Source: a virus. From it: a DNA stretch of 40,210 nt. Positions 1 to 6,396 of this stretch are shown in pieces (position 1 is the stretch's first letter; the number at the start of each line of letters is the position of its first letter). The stretch covers positions 1-40,210 of IMG/VR virus record IMGVR_UViG_3300022924_000024. The stretch is one strand, 5' to 3'. The position numbers were made by a program, and so were the translations under genes. Below the pieces are notes generated by a model that did not search any database, had not been told where the DNA came from, and saw only the letters and a program-made list of their open reading frames with translations.

Positions 1-144
1 ACGTTGAGGAGAAGAGATGAGATGAGATGAGATGAGCAAATATTACGACGGAATAAAAGTCCACCCCCGACCATACAAAGGCGGCGAGATATATGCTGAG
101 ATTGTCCCTGCCGGACAGCCCTGGTATCGACGGCTATTGCCACA
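1..144. repeat. Left copy of terminal redundancy
   Basis: The first 144 bases match 40072-40210 except for one 5-base unit. This copy begins inside the last codons of the ribbon-helix-helix gene (stop TGA at 18-20), whose full form is at 39885-40091, and runs into the 83-residue gene. This is what a circular or circularly permuted genome looks like when assembled to a linear contig; a true short terminal repeat is also possible. Confidence 0.9.
16..35 (+). repeat. GATGA pentamer tandem repeat, four units
   Basis: Four GATGA units sit between the stop of the ribbon-helix-helix gene and the start of the next gene; the right-end copy (40087-40101) has three. The final ATG (32-34) is kept in both versions, so copy number changes only the distance between the GAGGAG ribosome-binding site and the start. 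Each upstream ATG reads Met-Arg-stop. Confidence 0.85.
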
Positions 145-283
145 CGTAGGTAATTGGTGGTTTGAAATCAGCTCACAAGAAGGTCATCATATCGAACTTG
201 ACGGCGGTGCTTATACACTTTCCGGAGCGATACGAAAAGCTATGAACATGATTGAGAATGAAGTGGAGGAAAGTTATGAGTAG
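32..283 (+). CDS. Hypothetical protein (83 aa)
   Basis: This small soluble protein of unknown function is rich in Tyr, Trp and Gly in its first half (HPRPYKGGEIYAEIVPAG, then NWWFEISS) and ends in a likely helix. The start is the last ATG of the pentamer array; GAGGAGAAGAG upstream serves as ribosome-binding site. It follows the ribbon-helix-helix gene and overlaps the next microgene by 8 bases, so it belongs to the first rightward operon. No family recognised. Confidence 0.75.
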   Translation: MSKYYDGIKVHPRPYKGGEIYAEIVPAGQPWYRRLLPHVGNWWFEISSQEGHHIELDGGAYTLSGAIRKAMNMIENEVEESYE

Positions 284-386
284 TTTCAACCTAATGATCG
301 GCATGTGCCTACTCGTAGGGCATGACTGGATCTACACTGACACTCACCGCGTCTACCTCACATGCGATCTAGCGGAGAGAATGTAA
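276..386 (+). CDS. Small Cys/His microprotein (36 aa)
   Basis: ATG at 276 lies five bases after a strong GGAGGA and overlaps the end of the previous gene by 8 bases. The product begins MSSFNLMIGMCLLVGHDW, then DTHRVYLTC near residues 22-30. The arrangement Cys-x(3)-GHDW ... Arg-x(3)-Cys resembles small phage proteins with a short Cys/His core, but only two cysteines are present, so metal binding is doubtful. The ribosome-binding site and tight packing make it a likely real gene of unknown function. Confidence 0.55.
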   Translation: MSSFNLMIGMCLLVGHDWIYTDTHRVYLTCDLAERM

Positions 387-387
387 A

Positions 388-438
388 ATGCCGGGCGGTA
401 CCTCGACGCGCACCCTAATACGAGAATTGTTGTTATGA
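388..438 (+). CDS. Possible 16-residue leader peptide
   Basis: The frame MPGGTSTRTLIRELLL begins one base after the previous stop, has GGAG about 11 bases upstream, and ends in TGA overlapping the ATG of the next gene (ATGA). The downstream gene has no good ribosome-binding site of its own, so this minicistron may deliver ribosomes to it. It may equally be chance. Confidence 0.3.
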   Translation: MPGGTSTRTLIRELLL

Positions 439-743
439 ATGTTCTAAAAAGCATCAAAGATTCGTCAATGGTTCTGTTTTGGTGTCCTGGATGTGACGAA
501 CCTCACCAAATTGACACCACTCATTGGGAGTTTAATGATAACTTTGAAAAGCCGACATTCTCTCCATCATACCTCACCTGGCTCGATCCAAACCCCAACG
601 CCCTGCCTGATGCCAAATACAATAAGTATCGAACTGGAATGCGTTGTCATAGTTTTATAAAAGACGGAATGATTCAGTTCCTTGAGGACTGTACGCACGA
701 TTTAGCCGGTCAAACGGTTGCGATTCCGGAGTGGTCGCTATGA
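435..743 (+). CDS. DUF6527-like zinc-ribbon phage protein
   Basis: The 102-residue product has the layout of a widespread phage family (DUF6527, assigned from memory): a Cys-x2-Cys knuckle in FWCPGCDEPHQI (about residues 15-26), FEKPTFSPSYLTW (about 37-49), then RCHSFIKDGMIQFLEDCTHDLAGQTV near the C-terminus. The cysteines and histidines suggest zinc binding; function is unknown. Length is typical for the family. Translation may be coupled to the short leader ending at 438. The gene overlaps the next one by four bases (ATGA). Confidence 0.75.
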   Translation: MNVLKSIKDSSMVLFWCPGCDEPHQIDTTHWEFNDNFEKPTFSPSYLTWLDPNPNALPDAKYNKYRTGMRCHSFIKDGMIQFLEDCTHDLAGQTVAIPEWSL

Positions 744-952
744 ACGCCGTCGATCGCGACGCCGCCCAACACCTCGTCGGTTACTGCGAGAACTGCGCCG
801 CCTGGCATCAATTTGAAGCCGTAGATCGCGATAAGGGTTGTCCTATCCACCACACACAGTGGTCCTCACAACACAGCCTGCAGATCACGACTCAGCGGAC
901 ATTCACCCCCGGCAAAGCGAAACGATTGACTAAAAAGGATTCTGTCGCTTAA
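740..952 (+). CDS. Small CxxC protein (70 aa)
   Basis: I choose ATG 740 rather than GTG 731: it forms an ATGA overlap with the preceding stop and has GGAG 8-9 bases upstream. The product contains GYCENCAAWHQF and GCPIHH, i.e. Cys-x2-Cys followed by Cys and paired His, a possible small zinc knuckle, and has a basic C-terminus (GKAKRLTKK). It is the last gene before the tRNA region. No function can be assigned. Confidence 0.65.
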   Translation: MNAVDRDAAQHLVGYCENCAAWHQFEAVDRDKGCPIHHTQWSSQHSLQITTQRTFTPGKAKRLTKKDSVA

Positions 953-958
953 TTAGTA

Positions 959-967
959 TGCTATACT
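959..967 (+). promoter_or_regulatory. Extended -10 promoter before tRNA/sRNA locus
   Basis: TGC at 959-961 is joined to TATACT at 962-967. No convincing -35 box lies 16-18 bases upstream. The same TGC-TATACT form occurs in the strong lysis promoter at 20946-20974. Confidence 0.5.
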
Positions 968-973
968 GTTATT

Positions 974-1083
974 ATGATTTTACGCACAAACAATCAGCCG
1001 AATAAATGGATTTCCGTCTAGGGGCTTGATTTAGTTTTTTGTTTAGAATCATATTATAACCCCGTATATCGGGGATTTTTTGT
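974..1083 (+). ncRNA. Candidate short terminated RNA
   Basis: Between the promoter at 959-967 and the terminator at 1060-1081 lies about 100 bases without a credible gene; there is only a 15-codon frame from 974 without a ribosome-binding site. The 5' end ATGATT (974-979) is complementary to AATCAT (1047-1052) just before the terminator, so the RNA could fold into a closed stem. It may be a small RNA or a leader/attenuator upstream of the tRNAs. No known family recognised. Confidence 0.3.
1060..1081 (+). terminator. Rho-independent terminator
   Basis: CCCCG (1060-1064) pairs with CGGGG (1070-1074) around a TATAT loop, followed by A and six T (1076-1081). It separates the first rightward operon from the tRNA genes. 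Confidence 0.75.
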
Positions 1084-1086
1084 TAT

Positions 1087-1163
1087 CTGGGTTCGGACGC
1101 AAGGCGTGTCGCCACCTTTGGAGCGTGGACATCAGGAGAGTTCGATTCTCTCAGCCCAGACCA
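1087..1163 (+). tRNA. tRNA, probably Pro (UGG), irregular
   Basis: The acceptor stem CTGGGTT/AGCCCAG (7 bp, one G-T) is followed by A73 and an encoded CCA (1161-1163). The T arm is perfect (GAGAG-TTCGATT-CTCTC). The D arm is short (GAC...GTC). The anticodon stem CCACC/CGTGG has a C-C mismatch next to the loop TTTGGAG, giving anticodon TGG (Pro). Base 8 is C rather than T and the variable loop has seven bases. It is certainly tRNA-like; the amino-acid call is tentative. Confidence 0.65.
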
Positions 1164-1166
1164 TAT

Positions 1167-1241
1167 CCTAATGTAGCTCAACGGTAGAGCGTTCCACTGT
1201 TAATGGAATGGTTGCAGGTTCAAGTCCTGCCGTTAGGGCCA
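1167..1241 (+). tRNA. tRNA-Asn (GUU)
   Basis: This is a canonical cloverleaf: acceptor CCTAATG/CGTTAGG (one G-T), D arm GCTC...GAGC, anticodon stem TTCCA/TGGAA around loop CTGTTAA (anticodon GTT), T arm GCAGG/CCTGC with TTCAAGT loop, G73 and encoded CCA. It starts three bases after the preceding tRNA and is probably cotranscribed with it. Confidence 0.93.
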
Positions 1242-1244
1242 TGT

Positions 1245-1321
1245 ACGCTTGTAGACAAATCGGTAAAGTCACCAGTTTTTGGAGCTGGAGTTTGTAGGTT
1301 CGAAGCCTTCCGAGCGTGCCA
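1245..1321 (+). tRNA. tRNA-Gln (UUG)
   Basis: Acceptor ACGCTTG/CGAGCGT is followed by G73 and encoded CCA. The D stem has three pairs (GAC/GTC). The anticodon stem CCAGT/GCTGG encloses TTTTGGA, giving anticodon TTG. The T stem GTAGG/CCTTC has one T-T mismatch. It could support translation of the Gln-rich tail repeats encoded at 19824-20780, but that link is speculative. Confidence 0.85.
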
Positions 1322-1428
1322 AGATATTATCCCCTTATGCTTGCAAAAGTATAGTAAAATTGATACGCTATATATGGTGTTCAAACCGCTTTATGTATAC
1401 CAGGTCAGGTCGTCTCTCGGCACTGACC

Positions 1429-1457
1429 TTGCTCTTTCTAAAGACCTTATGTATTAT
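1429..1457 (+). promoter_or_regulatory. Candidate promoter for a small RNA
   Basis: TTGCTC (1429-1434), a 17-base spacer and TATTAT (1452-1457) with TG immediately upstream. The predicted start is near 1464, only about 80 bases before the terminator at 1505-1541. Confidence 0.4.
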
Positions 1458-1463
1458 ACAAAT

Positions 1464-1541
1464 GTCGCCTCTTGCGATCGTAGACGGATGCCGCCCGTCT
1501 GCACAAAATAGCACTATGTGTCCTCGCACTGGTGCTATTTT
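1464..1541 (+). ncRNA. Candidate small RNA (about 80 nt)
   Basis: The predicted transcript has an internal hairpin AGACGG/CCGTCT (1482-1487 with 1495-1500) and ends in the 10-bp terminator stem. No coding frame with a ribosome-binding site fits. Promoter, compact fold and own terminator argue for an independent small RNA, but all three are sequence predictions. Confidence 0.35.
1505..1541 (+). terminator. Rho-independent terminator
   Basis: AAAATAGCAC (1505-1514) pairs with GTGCTATTTT (1532-1541), a 10-bp stem whose 3' arm supplies the T run. It ends tRNA/small-RNA transcription just before the virion promoter. Confidence 0.75.
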
Positions 1542-1551
1542 AATTGCCTTG

Positions 1552-1560
1552 TGATACTAT
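1552..1560 (+). promoter_or_regulatory. Extended -10 promoter of the head operon
   Basis: TGA (1552-1554) followed by TACTAT (1555-1560). The predicted start gives a leader of about 20 bases with no ribosome-binding site, ending AAACATAAAC before the ATG; a near-identical leader word occurs at 5367-5378. Confidence 0.5.
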
Positions 1561-1586
1561 TATTTTATAGACATTCAAACATAAAC

Positions 1587-2009
1587 ATGGGAATCAAAAA
1601 GATGAATATTTTACAGCAAATTTTGGAAGGTTTTGTCGGCGGTGGTGCTAGCAAGAAGTCGGCTCCGGCTGCGAAGCAAGCCATGCCGCTTGCACACCTC
1701 GCACAGCCGATTCCGGTCGGTCAGTCACTGACACCCGAGAATATCGCAGCACTTTCTCCTGACGTTCAAGGTCTTGCACAGATATACAACACGAATCCAC
1801 AGGACCCACGTGTCGCTGGCGTTGATCCTGCTATGTTCGGGTACGCGCCTGACGAAACAGTCGCTCCAATGAAGCCGTGGAGCAGCCCAATCACCGGTGC
1901 TTTTGATCCTCGTCGTAATGTCCGTAAGGGCGGCACAGTATATTCACCAGGGGCAGGACCTTTTATCCCAAGTAAATCGCGTCCGGGCAATGGTTCAGAG
2001 TACCAGTAG
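1587..2009 (+). CDS. Hypothetical protein (140 aa), first virion-operon gene
   Basis: The start is ATG 1587, directly after the short promoter leader; ATG 1602 is the alternative. The protein is rich in Pro, Ala and Gly (ASKKSAPAAKQAMP, AQPIPVGQSLTPENI, KGGTVYSPGAGPF), so it is probably extended or disordered. Lying immediately upstream of the portal gene, it may be a small head or connector-associated protein; no family is recognised. It is followed by a separate promoter for the portal gene. Confidence 0.65.
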   Translation: MGIKKMNILQQILEGFVGGGASKKSAPAAKQAMPLAHLAQPIPVGQSLTPENIAALSPDVQGLAQIYNTNPQDPRVAGVDPAMFGYAPDETVAPMKPWSSPITGAFDPRRNVRKGGTVYSPGAGPFIPSKSRPGNGSEYQ

Positions 2010-2020
2010 AGCCTTCTTTG

Positions 2021-2029
2021 TGCTACTAT
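2021..2029 (+). promoter_or_regulatory. Extended -10 promoter before the portal gene
   Basis: TGC (2021-2023) plus TACTAT (2024-2029) lies 38 bases before the portal ATG. The intervening leader has no clear ribosome-binding site. Confidence 0.45.
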
Positions 2030-2066
2030 TAAATCAACAACATAACCGAGTTAAAACCAAAACAAT

Positions 2067-3956
2067 ATGAGCAAGCTGAAAGACCCGAAGAAAGTATTCA
2101 AACTCCTCACCGAATCCAAGTCTTTTATGGAGGAACATACTTCTGATTTTTCACGTAATCAGCGGTTAAAGGATGGTAAACCTAAAGAGAATATTCCACC
2201 AAACTATCCTCGCGTTACCGACAAGACTCTTTCAAAAATGATTAATGACACACCAAAGCGTGTGTTTCAAAAGACTCCTGATTTTGAGGTTGACACTGGC
2301 GCCACTGCGTTTGAAGACGTCGTCGCGGAATATATCCTTAATGAAGAATTTATCAATGGTGAAGACAACGGTTATTCGTTCTATCAAAAGCTTATTAACA
2401 CCGGTCGTGATGCTGGTGGATTCGGTTCGTGTGCTATTTACTCACCGTTCGAGCTTGTCAACGGCTCATATCGAGTTGGATTCGTTCCTGTTTATTGGGG
2501 CGATCTTTTCCTTGAGGCATATACCACAAGCATAAACGTCTCTAACTTCCACATCATTCGTCAGTGGAAGACCGAACAAGATATGAATAATATTCTTGAT
2601 GATACAGACGATGATACCGATGACGGCTGGGATCGTGATGAAGTCAAGGCAGTTGTCGATGCCCACGCCACAACCCCTAAAGACTATACTAATGTCGACC
2701 AGATCGGTTCATCTGACCTGTACGAAGTCTACACCTACATTAGTAAAGATGAGTTTATCACTTTTAGCACCGCTGGTGGTGATAGGATTTTCCGACAACG
2801 CGACAACAAGAGTAAGCGTAAACGTGTTGTTGGTCTGTATTACGACTTCGACGGTGACAAACCACTTGGACGCTCAATGGTTGACATTGGTGGGGATCTT
2901 CAGGACCTTATTGACTCTGATATGCAGGCGTATCAATTTAACCGCGCCCTTTCACTCCAACCTCCAGTTGTCGTTTCGGGTGATCTTGACGGTGGTGATG
3001 GAATCTACATGCCAAATAACGTCCTCGTCTCTGATGATCCTGCGACGTCTGTTAAGGAGCTTACGATTTCAACGACTGCGATCGAGAAATATCCTGAGCT
3101 ATATGCGCTTCAAAAATCTCAACTTAATGCGCTGATCCCGAACGCTTCCGACACGACTATTTCGAGCGAAGCGACTGGCGGCTTTGCCTCAAGCAAGACA
3201 TCAACTGGCATTAAACAAAACCAAGCTACTCAGAACCTATCTGATAACTTCTTCTTCAAGAACGCTGAAGCTTTCCTCGGTACTTGGGCTGAAAATGGAC
3301 TCAACATTTACATGGGTGAGTTCGACGGCATTATCGAGATTCAACTAAATAACGTCTATGCGCAAAAAGCACGCGCTATCGATCCTGATAAAGTCTCACC
3401 AACTGGACTCGTTCAGCTTGATTGTTCTGTCGTTACTAAGATCAAGGTTAAGGTTTCAGCCGGAAGTACACGAGACGTCGCCCGCGAAGAAGACAACGCT
3501 CGTCTTGCTGCTATCATTAACATGGAAGGTCAAAGCAAGGAAGTCGCAGCCATGATCGGTCCAAACGCAACTAAAGAGATTGTGAAATCTATGATTAAGA
3601 CAAGTGGTGTATCAAATTCCGGTGATATCATCGAAGCAATTGATAAAACTCCTGCGCCTGAACCAGAAGGACCACCACAAAAACCTATCTCTGAAACTCT
3701 CAGTTATAAAGATGCTCCAGAAGATATCCGTCGCCAAATGGAAGCGGACGCTGGTATGACACCTTCTGCTGAAGTTCCTGATAGTCAGATCAAAAACGCG
3801 CAAAAGGATCGAGAGATTGCTATTGCTGAAGAGAAGCTTCGACTAGAGGCTGAAAAGCACGAAGACGGTACAACTCTTGACTTGCTAAAATCTGCTGAGT
3901 CAGCTAAACTTGCACGAAGAACAGCAGCGTCGAAAGAAGCTAAACCAGTAGCATAA
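2067..3956 (+). CDS. Portal protein
   Basis: At 629 residues this has the size and position of a phage portal, the dodecameric ring at the capsid vertex through which DNA enters and leaves. Supporting features are an N-terminal helical region followed by an alpha/beta clip-like middle (VYWGDLFLEAY, HIIRQWK), a central helical part around DLQDLIDSDMQAYQFNRALS, and a long charged C-terminal tail rich in Ala, Glu and Lys (AIAEEKLRLEAEK). It precedes the capsid gene by two genes. No single diagnostic motif exists for portals, so the call rests on size, context and overall pattern. No ribosome-binding site precedes the ATG. Confidence 0.8.
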   Translation: MSKLKDPKKVFKLLTESKSFMEEHTSDFSRNQRLKDGKPKENIPPNYPRVTDKTLSKMINDTPKRVFQKTPDFEVDTGATAFEDVVAEYILNEEFINGEDNGYSFYQKLINTGRDAGGFGSCAIYSPFELVNGSYRVGFVPVYWGDLFLEAYTTSINVSNFHIIRQWKTEQDMNNILDDTDDDTDDGWDRDEVKAVVDAHATTPKDYTNVDQIGSSDLYEVYTYISKDEFITFSTAGGDRIFRQRDNKSKRKRVVGLYYDFDGDKPLGRSMVDIGGDLQDLIDSDMQAYQFNRALSLQPPVVVSGDLDGGDGIYMPNNVLVSDDPATSVKELTISTTAIEKYPELYALQKSQLNALIPNASDTTISSEATGGFASSKTSTGIKQNQATQNLSDNFFFKNAEAFLGTWAENGLNIYMGEFDGIIEIQLNNVYAQKARAIDPDKVSPTGLVQLDCSVVTKIKVKVSAGSTRDVAREEDNARLAAIINMEGQSKEVAAMIGPNATKEIVKSMIKTSGVSNSGDIIEAIDKTPAPEPEGPPQKPISETLSYKDAPEDIRRQMEADAGMTPSAEVPDSQIKNAQKDREIAIAEEKLRLEAEKHEDGTTLDLLKSAESAKLARRTAASKEAKPVA

Positions 3957-3970
3957 CGAGGAGGCAAATA

Positions 3971-4297
3971 GTGGCGGGACAATTACCTAGACCAGATGAA
4001 CCAGCATACGATGGCGGCGTTGTCGTTAAATCGACTACGTACAATAAATCTAAGACGCTTAAAGCTAGTGGGCTTAATAAAGTTCGATTGGCTATTGATG
4101 CCCTTGAAAAAGAGGCCGTACTTCGTGGCACGATCGAAAGGATTAAGCTTGATCCTAAATTCATCAAAAAAGTTACTACGCTTTTTAAAGATAACCCATC
4201 GCCAATCGACTTCCAGATCTTCATTAATAAAGAGGTTAACGCAGAACTTCGTAAGGTTACACTCCAGCTAAAAACATTTTTGCAAAATAACAAATAA
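3971..4297 (+). CDS. Hypothetical protein between portal and capsid (108 aa)
   Basis: It starts with GTG 3971 behind a strong AGGAGG (3959-3964). The N-terminus is Pro/Gly-rich (AGQLPRPDEPAYDGG); the rest looks helical and basic (LIDALEKEAVLRGTIERIKL, EVNAELRKVTLQLKTFL). Its place suggests a head-assembly role such as a capsid chaperone or connector accessory. No family recognised. Confidence 0.65.
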   Translation: MAGQLPRPDEPAYDGGVVVKSTTYNKSKTLKASGLNKVRLAIDALEKEAVLRGTIERIKLDPKFIKKVTTLFKDNPSPIDFQIFINKEVNAELRKVTLQLKTFLQNNK

Positions 4298-4302
4298 TTT
4301 AC

Positions 4303-4331
4303 TTGACTTTGTATAGTGCTTGCCGTTATTA
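4303..4331 (+). promoter_or_regulatory. Promoter of the major capsid gene
   Basis: TTGACT (4303-4308), 17-base spacer, TTATTA (4326-4331; TATTAT one base later). It is one of the better -35/-10 pairs in the rightward block, fitting a gene needed in large amounts. The transcript would begin with the structured leader at 4353-4414. Confidence 0.65.
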
Positions 4332-4352
4332 TTGAGGTAAGCAATTTTGTTT

Positions 4353-4414
4353 GGATAGCGTCACTAGGGTTCGCAACCTAGCCACCAAAAGGCGATATGG
4401 CGTATACGTTATCC
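4353..4414 (+). promoter_or_regulatory. Structured 5' leader of the capsid mRNA
   Basis: GGATAGCG (4353-4360) pairs with CGTTATCC (4407-4414), seven Watson-Crick pairs and one G-U. It encloses CTAGG/CCTAG (4364-4368 with 4377-4381) with a TTCG-containing loop, and a second possible stem GCCA/TGGC (4381-4384 with 4398-4401). The fold resembles a three-way junction. The capsid ribosome-binding site AGGAG lies about 30 bases downstream, outside it. The first inner hairpin plus CCACCA resembles the 3' end of a tRNA, but no complete tRNA is present. Confidence 0.45.
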
Positions 4415-4458
4415 CGCTAATAACACAAACAAATCAACACTTTTTTAGGAGAATTATT

Positions 4459-5280
4459 ATGGCATTTACAACTGCCGAAGTTTATAGCGCAAAGCTTGAC
4501 CAAGTTTTTACACTTGATTCAATGACAAACGACCTTAACAACGACAATGGGTACTCTTTCACAGACGCTCAAACGATCCGAGTTGAGACACTGACCACTG
4601 AAGCATTCGTTGCTTACTCACGTACACAAACACTCACCAGCGCGATTGCTGACGTTACCAACGTTGCAAACACGACTGCTGTTTACACCGTTTCACAGTA
4701 CAAGAAAAACTTGAAGCACTTCGACTTCTTCGACGAACTTGAGCAGCCTGCTGCAACAGTTGCGAAGTTCGAGATGGCCGTCACAAACGAACGTTACACA
4801 CCGATGATTGACGCTTACCGTATCGCTGTTCTTACAGCTGCTGCGACTGCGAACACTCAGAAGTTTGTTGCTACAGCGAATGGTTACACTGACTTCCTTA
4901 AAATGAATGCTTACCTTACGAACGCTAACGCGCCTCGTAGTGGACGTATTGTTTACGGAAACACGAAGTTTGAGACAAACATCAAGCTTGACCCTCACTT
5001 TGTTCCTTACACATCTGAACAACTCGCGAAGCTTCGTGACGGTTCAATCGGTTACATCGACAACGTGAAGGTTGTGATCCTTCCAGACTCTTACCTCCCA
5101 GGTGTCTTTAACGCAGTTGAAGTTCACAAGGACGCCGTATTCGGTCCTCGTGGTATCAAGAAAGCTGTTATTAAAGAAGTTCCTGCGAAACCAGGTAAGA
5201 ACGTTGAGATCTACGCACGATACGACTTGTTCGTTCTTGCGCAGAAGACTCTCGCGATCTCTGCAATCACTGCAAGCTAA
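4459..5280 (+). CDS. Major capsid protein
   Basis: The start is ATG 4459 after TTAGGAGAATTATT, giving 273 residues; the frame is open further upstream but crosses the structured leader. The sequence is an even alpha/beta mix without signal or membrane segments: a helical KKNLKHFDFFDELEQPAATV, helical repeats of Ala/Thr, then a beta-rich C-terminus (GYIDNVKVVILPDS, NVEIYARYDLFVLA) like HK97-fold capsid proteins. It has its own promoter, leader and terminator, as expected for the most abundant virion protein, and sits between the portal and a scaffold-like gene. I assign the capsid role by context and fold pattern. Confidence 0.8.
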   Translation: MAFTTAEVYSAKLDQVFTLDSMTNDLNNDNGYSFTDAQTIRVETLTTEAFVAYSRTQTLTSAIADVTNVANTTAVYTVSQYKKNLKHFDFFDELEQPAATVAKFEMAVTNERYTPMIDAYRIAVLTAAATANTQKFVATANGYTDFLKMNAYLTNANAPRSGRIVYGNTKFETNIKLDPHFVPYTSEQLAKLRDGSIGYIDNVKVVILPDSYLPGVFNAVEVHKDAVFGPRGIKKAVIKEVPAKPGKNVEIYARYDLFVLAQKTLAISAITAS

Positions 5281-5301
5281 TCTACTTAACAGATTGAAAT
5301 C

Positions 5302-5329
5302 GAACCCCTGTAATGGGGGTTCTTTTTTA
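5302..5329 (+). terminator. Terminator after the capsid gene
   Basis: GAACCCC (5302-5308) pairs perfectly with GGGGTTC (5316-5322), loop TGTAATG, followed by six T. Confidence 0.85.
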
Positions 5330-5332
5330 TGC

Positions 5333-5362
5333 TTGTATTTATATACTCAAGTACTGTATTAT
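5333..5362 (+). promoter_or_regulatory. Candidate promoter before the scaffold-like gene
   Basis: TTGTAT (5333-5338), 18-base spacer, TATTAT (5357-5362) preceded by TG. It lies just after the capsid terminator and would restart transcription. Confidence 0.45.
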
Positions 5363-5422
5363 ACGTTCAAACATAAACGCTTCTCAAATAAAAAAATTAA
5401 ATAAAGTAATAGGGGTAAAAAC

Positions 5423-6391
5423 GTGGCTACACAAGAAGAATCAGATAAACTATTGCAAGAATTAACGGAGGATCATAGTGATTTGGAACCAATTGAAGCA
5501 AGCAGTGACGATAAAGACAACGGAGCTGGAGGGGATCACAGTGACGATAAGTCCGATGATGCGCCTGCTGGAGATAAAGATGATTCTGATAAAGAAGATT
5601 CTGATCGAACCGATGATGCTGCTGACGATGAAGATGGATCGGACGATTCAGAAGACGGAGCTGACGCAGACAAATCTGATGATAGCGAAGACGCCGACGC
5701 TGAACGAGTGGGTAAAAAAAAGGACGCAAGTAGCCGAATCCAGCAACTTGTCCAAGAAAAAAAAGACCTCGAAGAACAAAAGCGCCAGCTCGAAGAAAAA
5801 TACTCGAAAAAAATAGCCGAGGAGCAAAAGCAACAAGATCTTGCTGACGACCCTATCTATAAACTAGAGGACTTTATTGGCACTCTTGGTGAAGACGGTG
5901 AGGTTCTCAGTGATGCTGAGGCTAAGGCCCGATTCCAAGCATGGGAAGCCGATAAGAAACTTCGTGATTATCAAAAGGGTCAAGTGATGAAGGAGCAGGC
6001 CGAGACGCTGGTTAAACTTCAAAGCGAAACAAAAGAAGCGTTTGAAAAGTTCCCTGAATTTAACCAGAATTCAGATAAGTATGATAAAGATTTAGCCGAG
6101 ATTGCTAACGAAGCCTTTTCAGCTGGTCTTATCTTCGCGACTGGACACGAAGGGGATAATAATTATATAATTGGAAGTAGGATCAACCCTGGCCAACTCC
6201 TTGAAAAACTACACAATAAGTGGGTTCAACAAGAGAAGCCAGTCACTAAGGTCAATGACCTCGGTGATGGTGGTGGTTCGGTAATTAGTACCCGACAAGT
6301 CACCAAGAAAACAGAAAAATATGCACCTGGTTTTCAAGGTGAGGTCGAGAAAGAACTAGATAAACTTATTAAAGCGAAGAAAGAAGGATAG
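5423..6391 (+). CDS. Scaffold-like acidic coiled-coil protein
   Basis: GTG 5423 follows an AGGGG ribosome-binding site. The 322-residue protein has a very acidic, Ser/Asp-rich N-terminal third (runs such as DDSEDGADADKSDDSED), a charged coiled coil (residues about 100-140, VQEKKDLEEQKRQLEEKYSKK), a helical middle and a basic C-terminus ending LIKAKKEG. A disordered acidic arm, long coiled coil and basic tail that can bind capsid protein is the usual make-up of scaffolding proteins. Scaffold genes usually precede the capsid gene; here the order is reversed. It could instead be an internal head protein. Confidence 0.6.
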   Translation: MATQEESDKLLQELTEDHSDLEPIEASSDDKDNGAGGDHSDDKSDDAPAGDKDDSDKEDSDRTDDAADDEDGSDDSEDGADADKSDDSEDADAERVGKKKDASSRIQQLVQEKKDLEEQKRQLEEKYSKKIAEEQKQQDLADDPIYKLEDFIGTLGEDGEVLSDAEAKARFQAWEADKKLRDYQKGQVMKEQAETLVKLQSETKEAFEKFPEFNQNSDKYDKDLAEIANEAFSAGLIFATGHEGDNNYIIGSRINPGQLLEKLHNKWVQQEKPVTKVNDLGDGGGSVISTRQVTKKTEKYAPGFQGEVEKELDKLIKAKKEG

Positions 6392-6396
6392 TCATT

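Larger units (their letters stand above)
1322..1586 (+). other. Structured non-coding stretch after the tRNAs
   Basis: I see no convincing gene here. The stretch contains a hairpin AGGTCAG/CTGACCT (1402-1408 with 1423-1429) followed by a T-rich run (possible tRNA-operon terminator), a promoter and candidate small RNA (1429-1541), a strong terminator and the promoter of the virion operon. Open frames crossing it also run through the tRNA genes and lack ribosome-binding sites. Confidence 0.6.

Noticed and set aside
731-739. GTG 731 as start of the CxxC protein
   Set aside because: ATG 740 has a better ribosome-binding-site distance and an ATGA overlap.
1203-1554. Two overlapping frames across the tRNA genes
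   Set aside because: They run through tRNA-Asn and tRNA-Gln and a terminator and have no ribosome-binding site.
3940-4344. 134-residue leftward frame opposite the portal-capsid spacer gene
   Set aside because: Antisense to a gene with a strong AGGAGG site; no ribosome-binding site or coding pattern of its own.
4364-4386. tRNA-like 3' end in the capsid leader (T-arm-like hairpin plus CCACCA)
   Set aside because: No matching 5' acceptor strand, D arm or anticodon arm can be drawn, so it is treated as leader structure.
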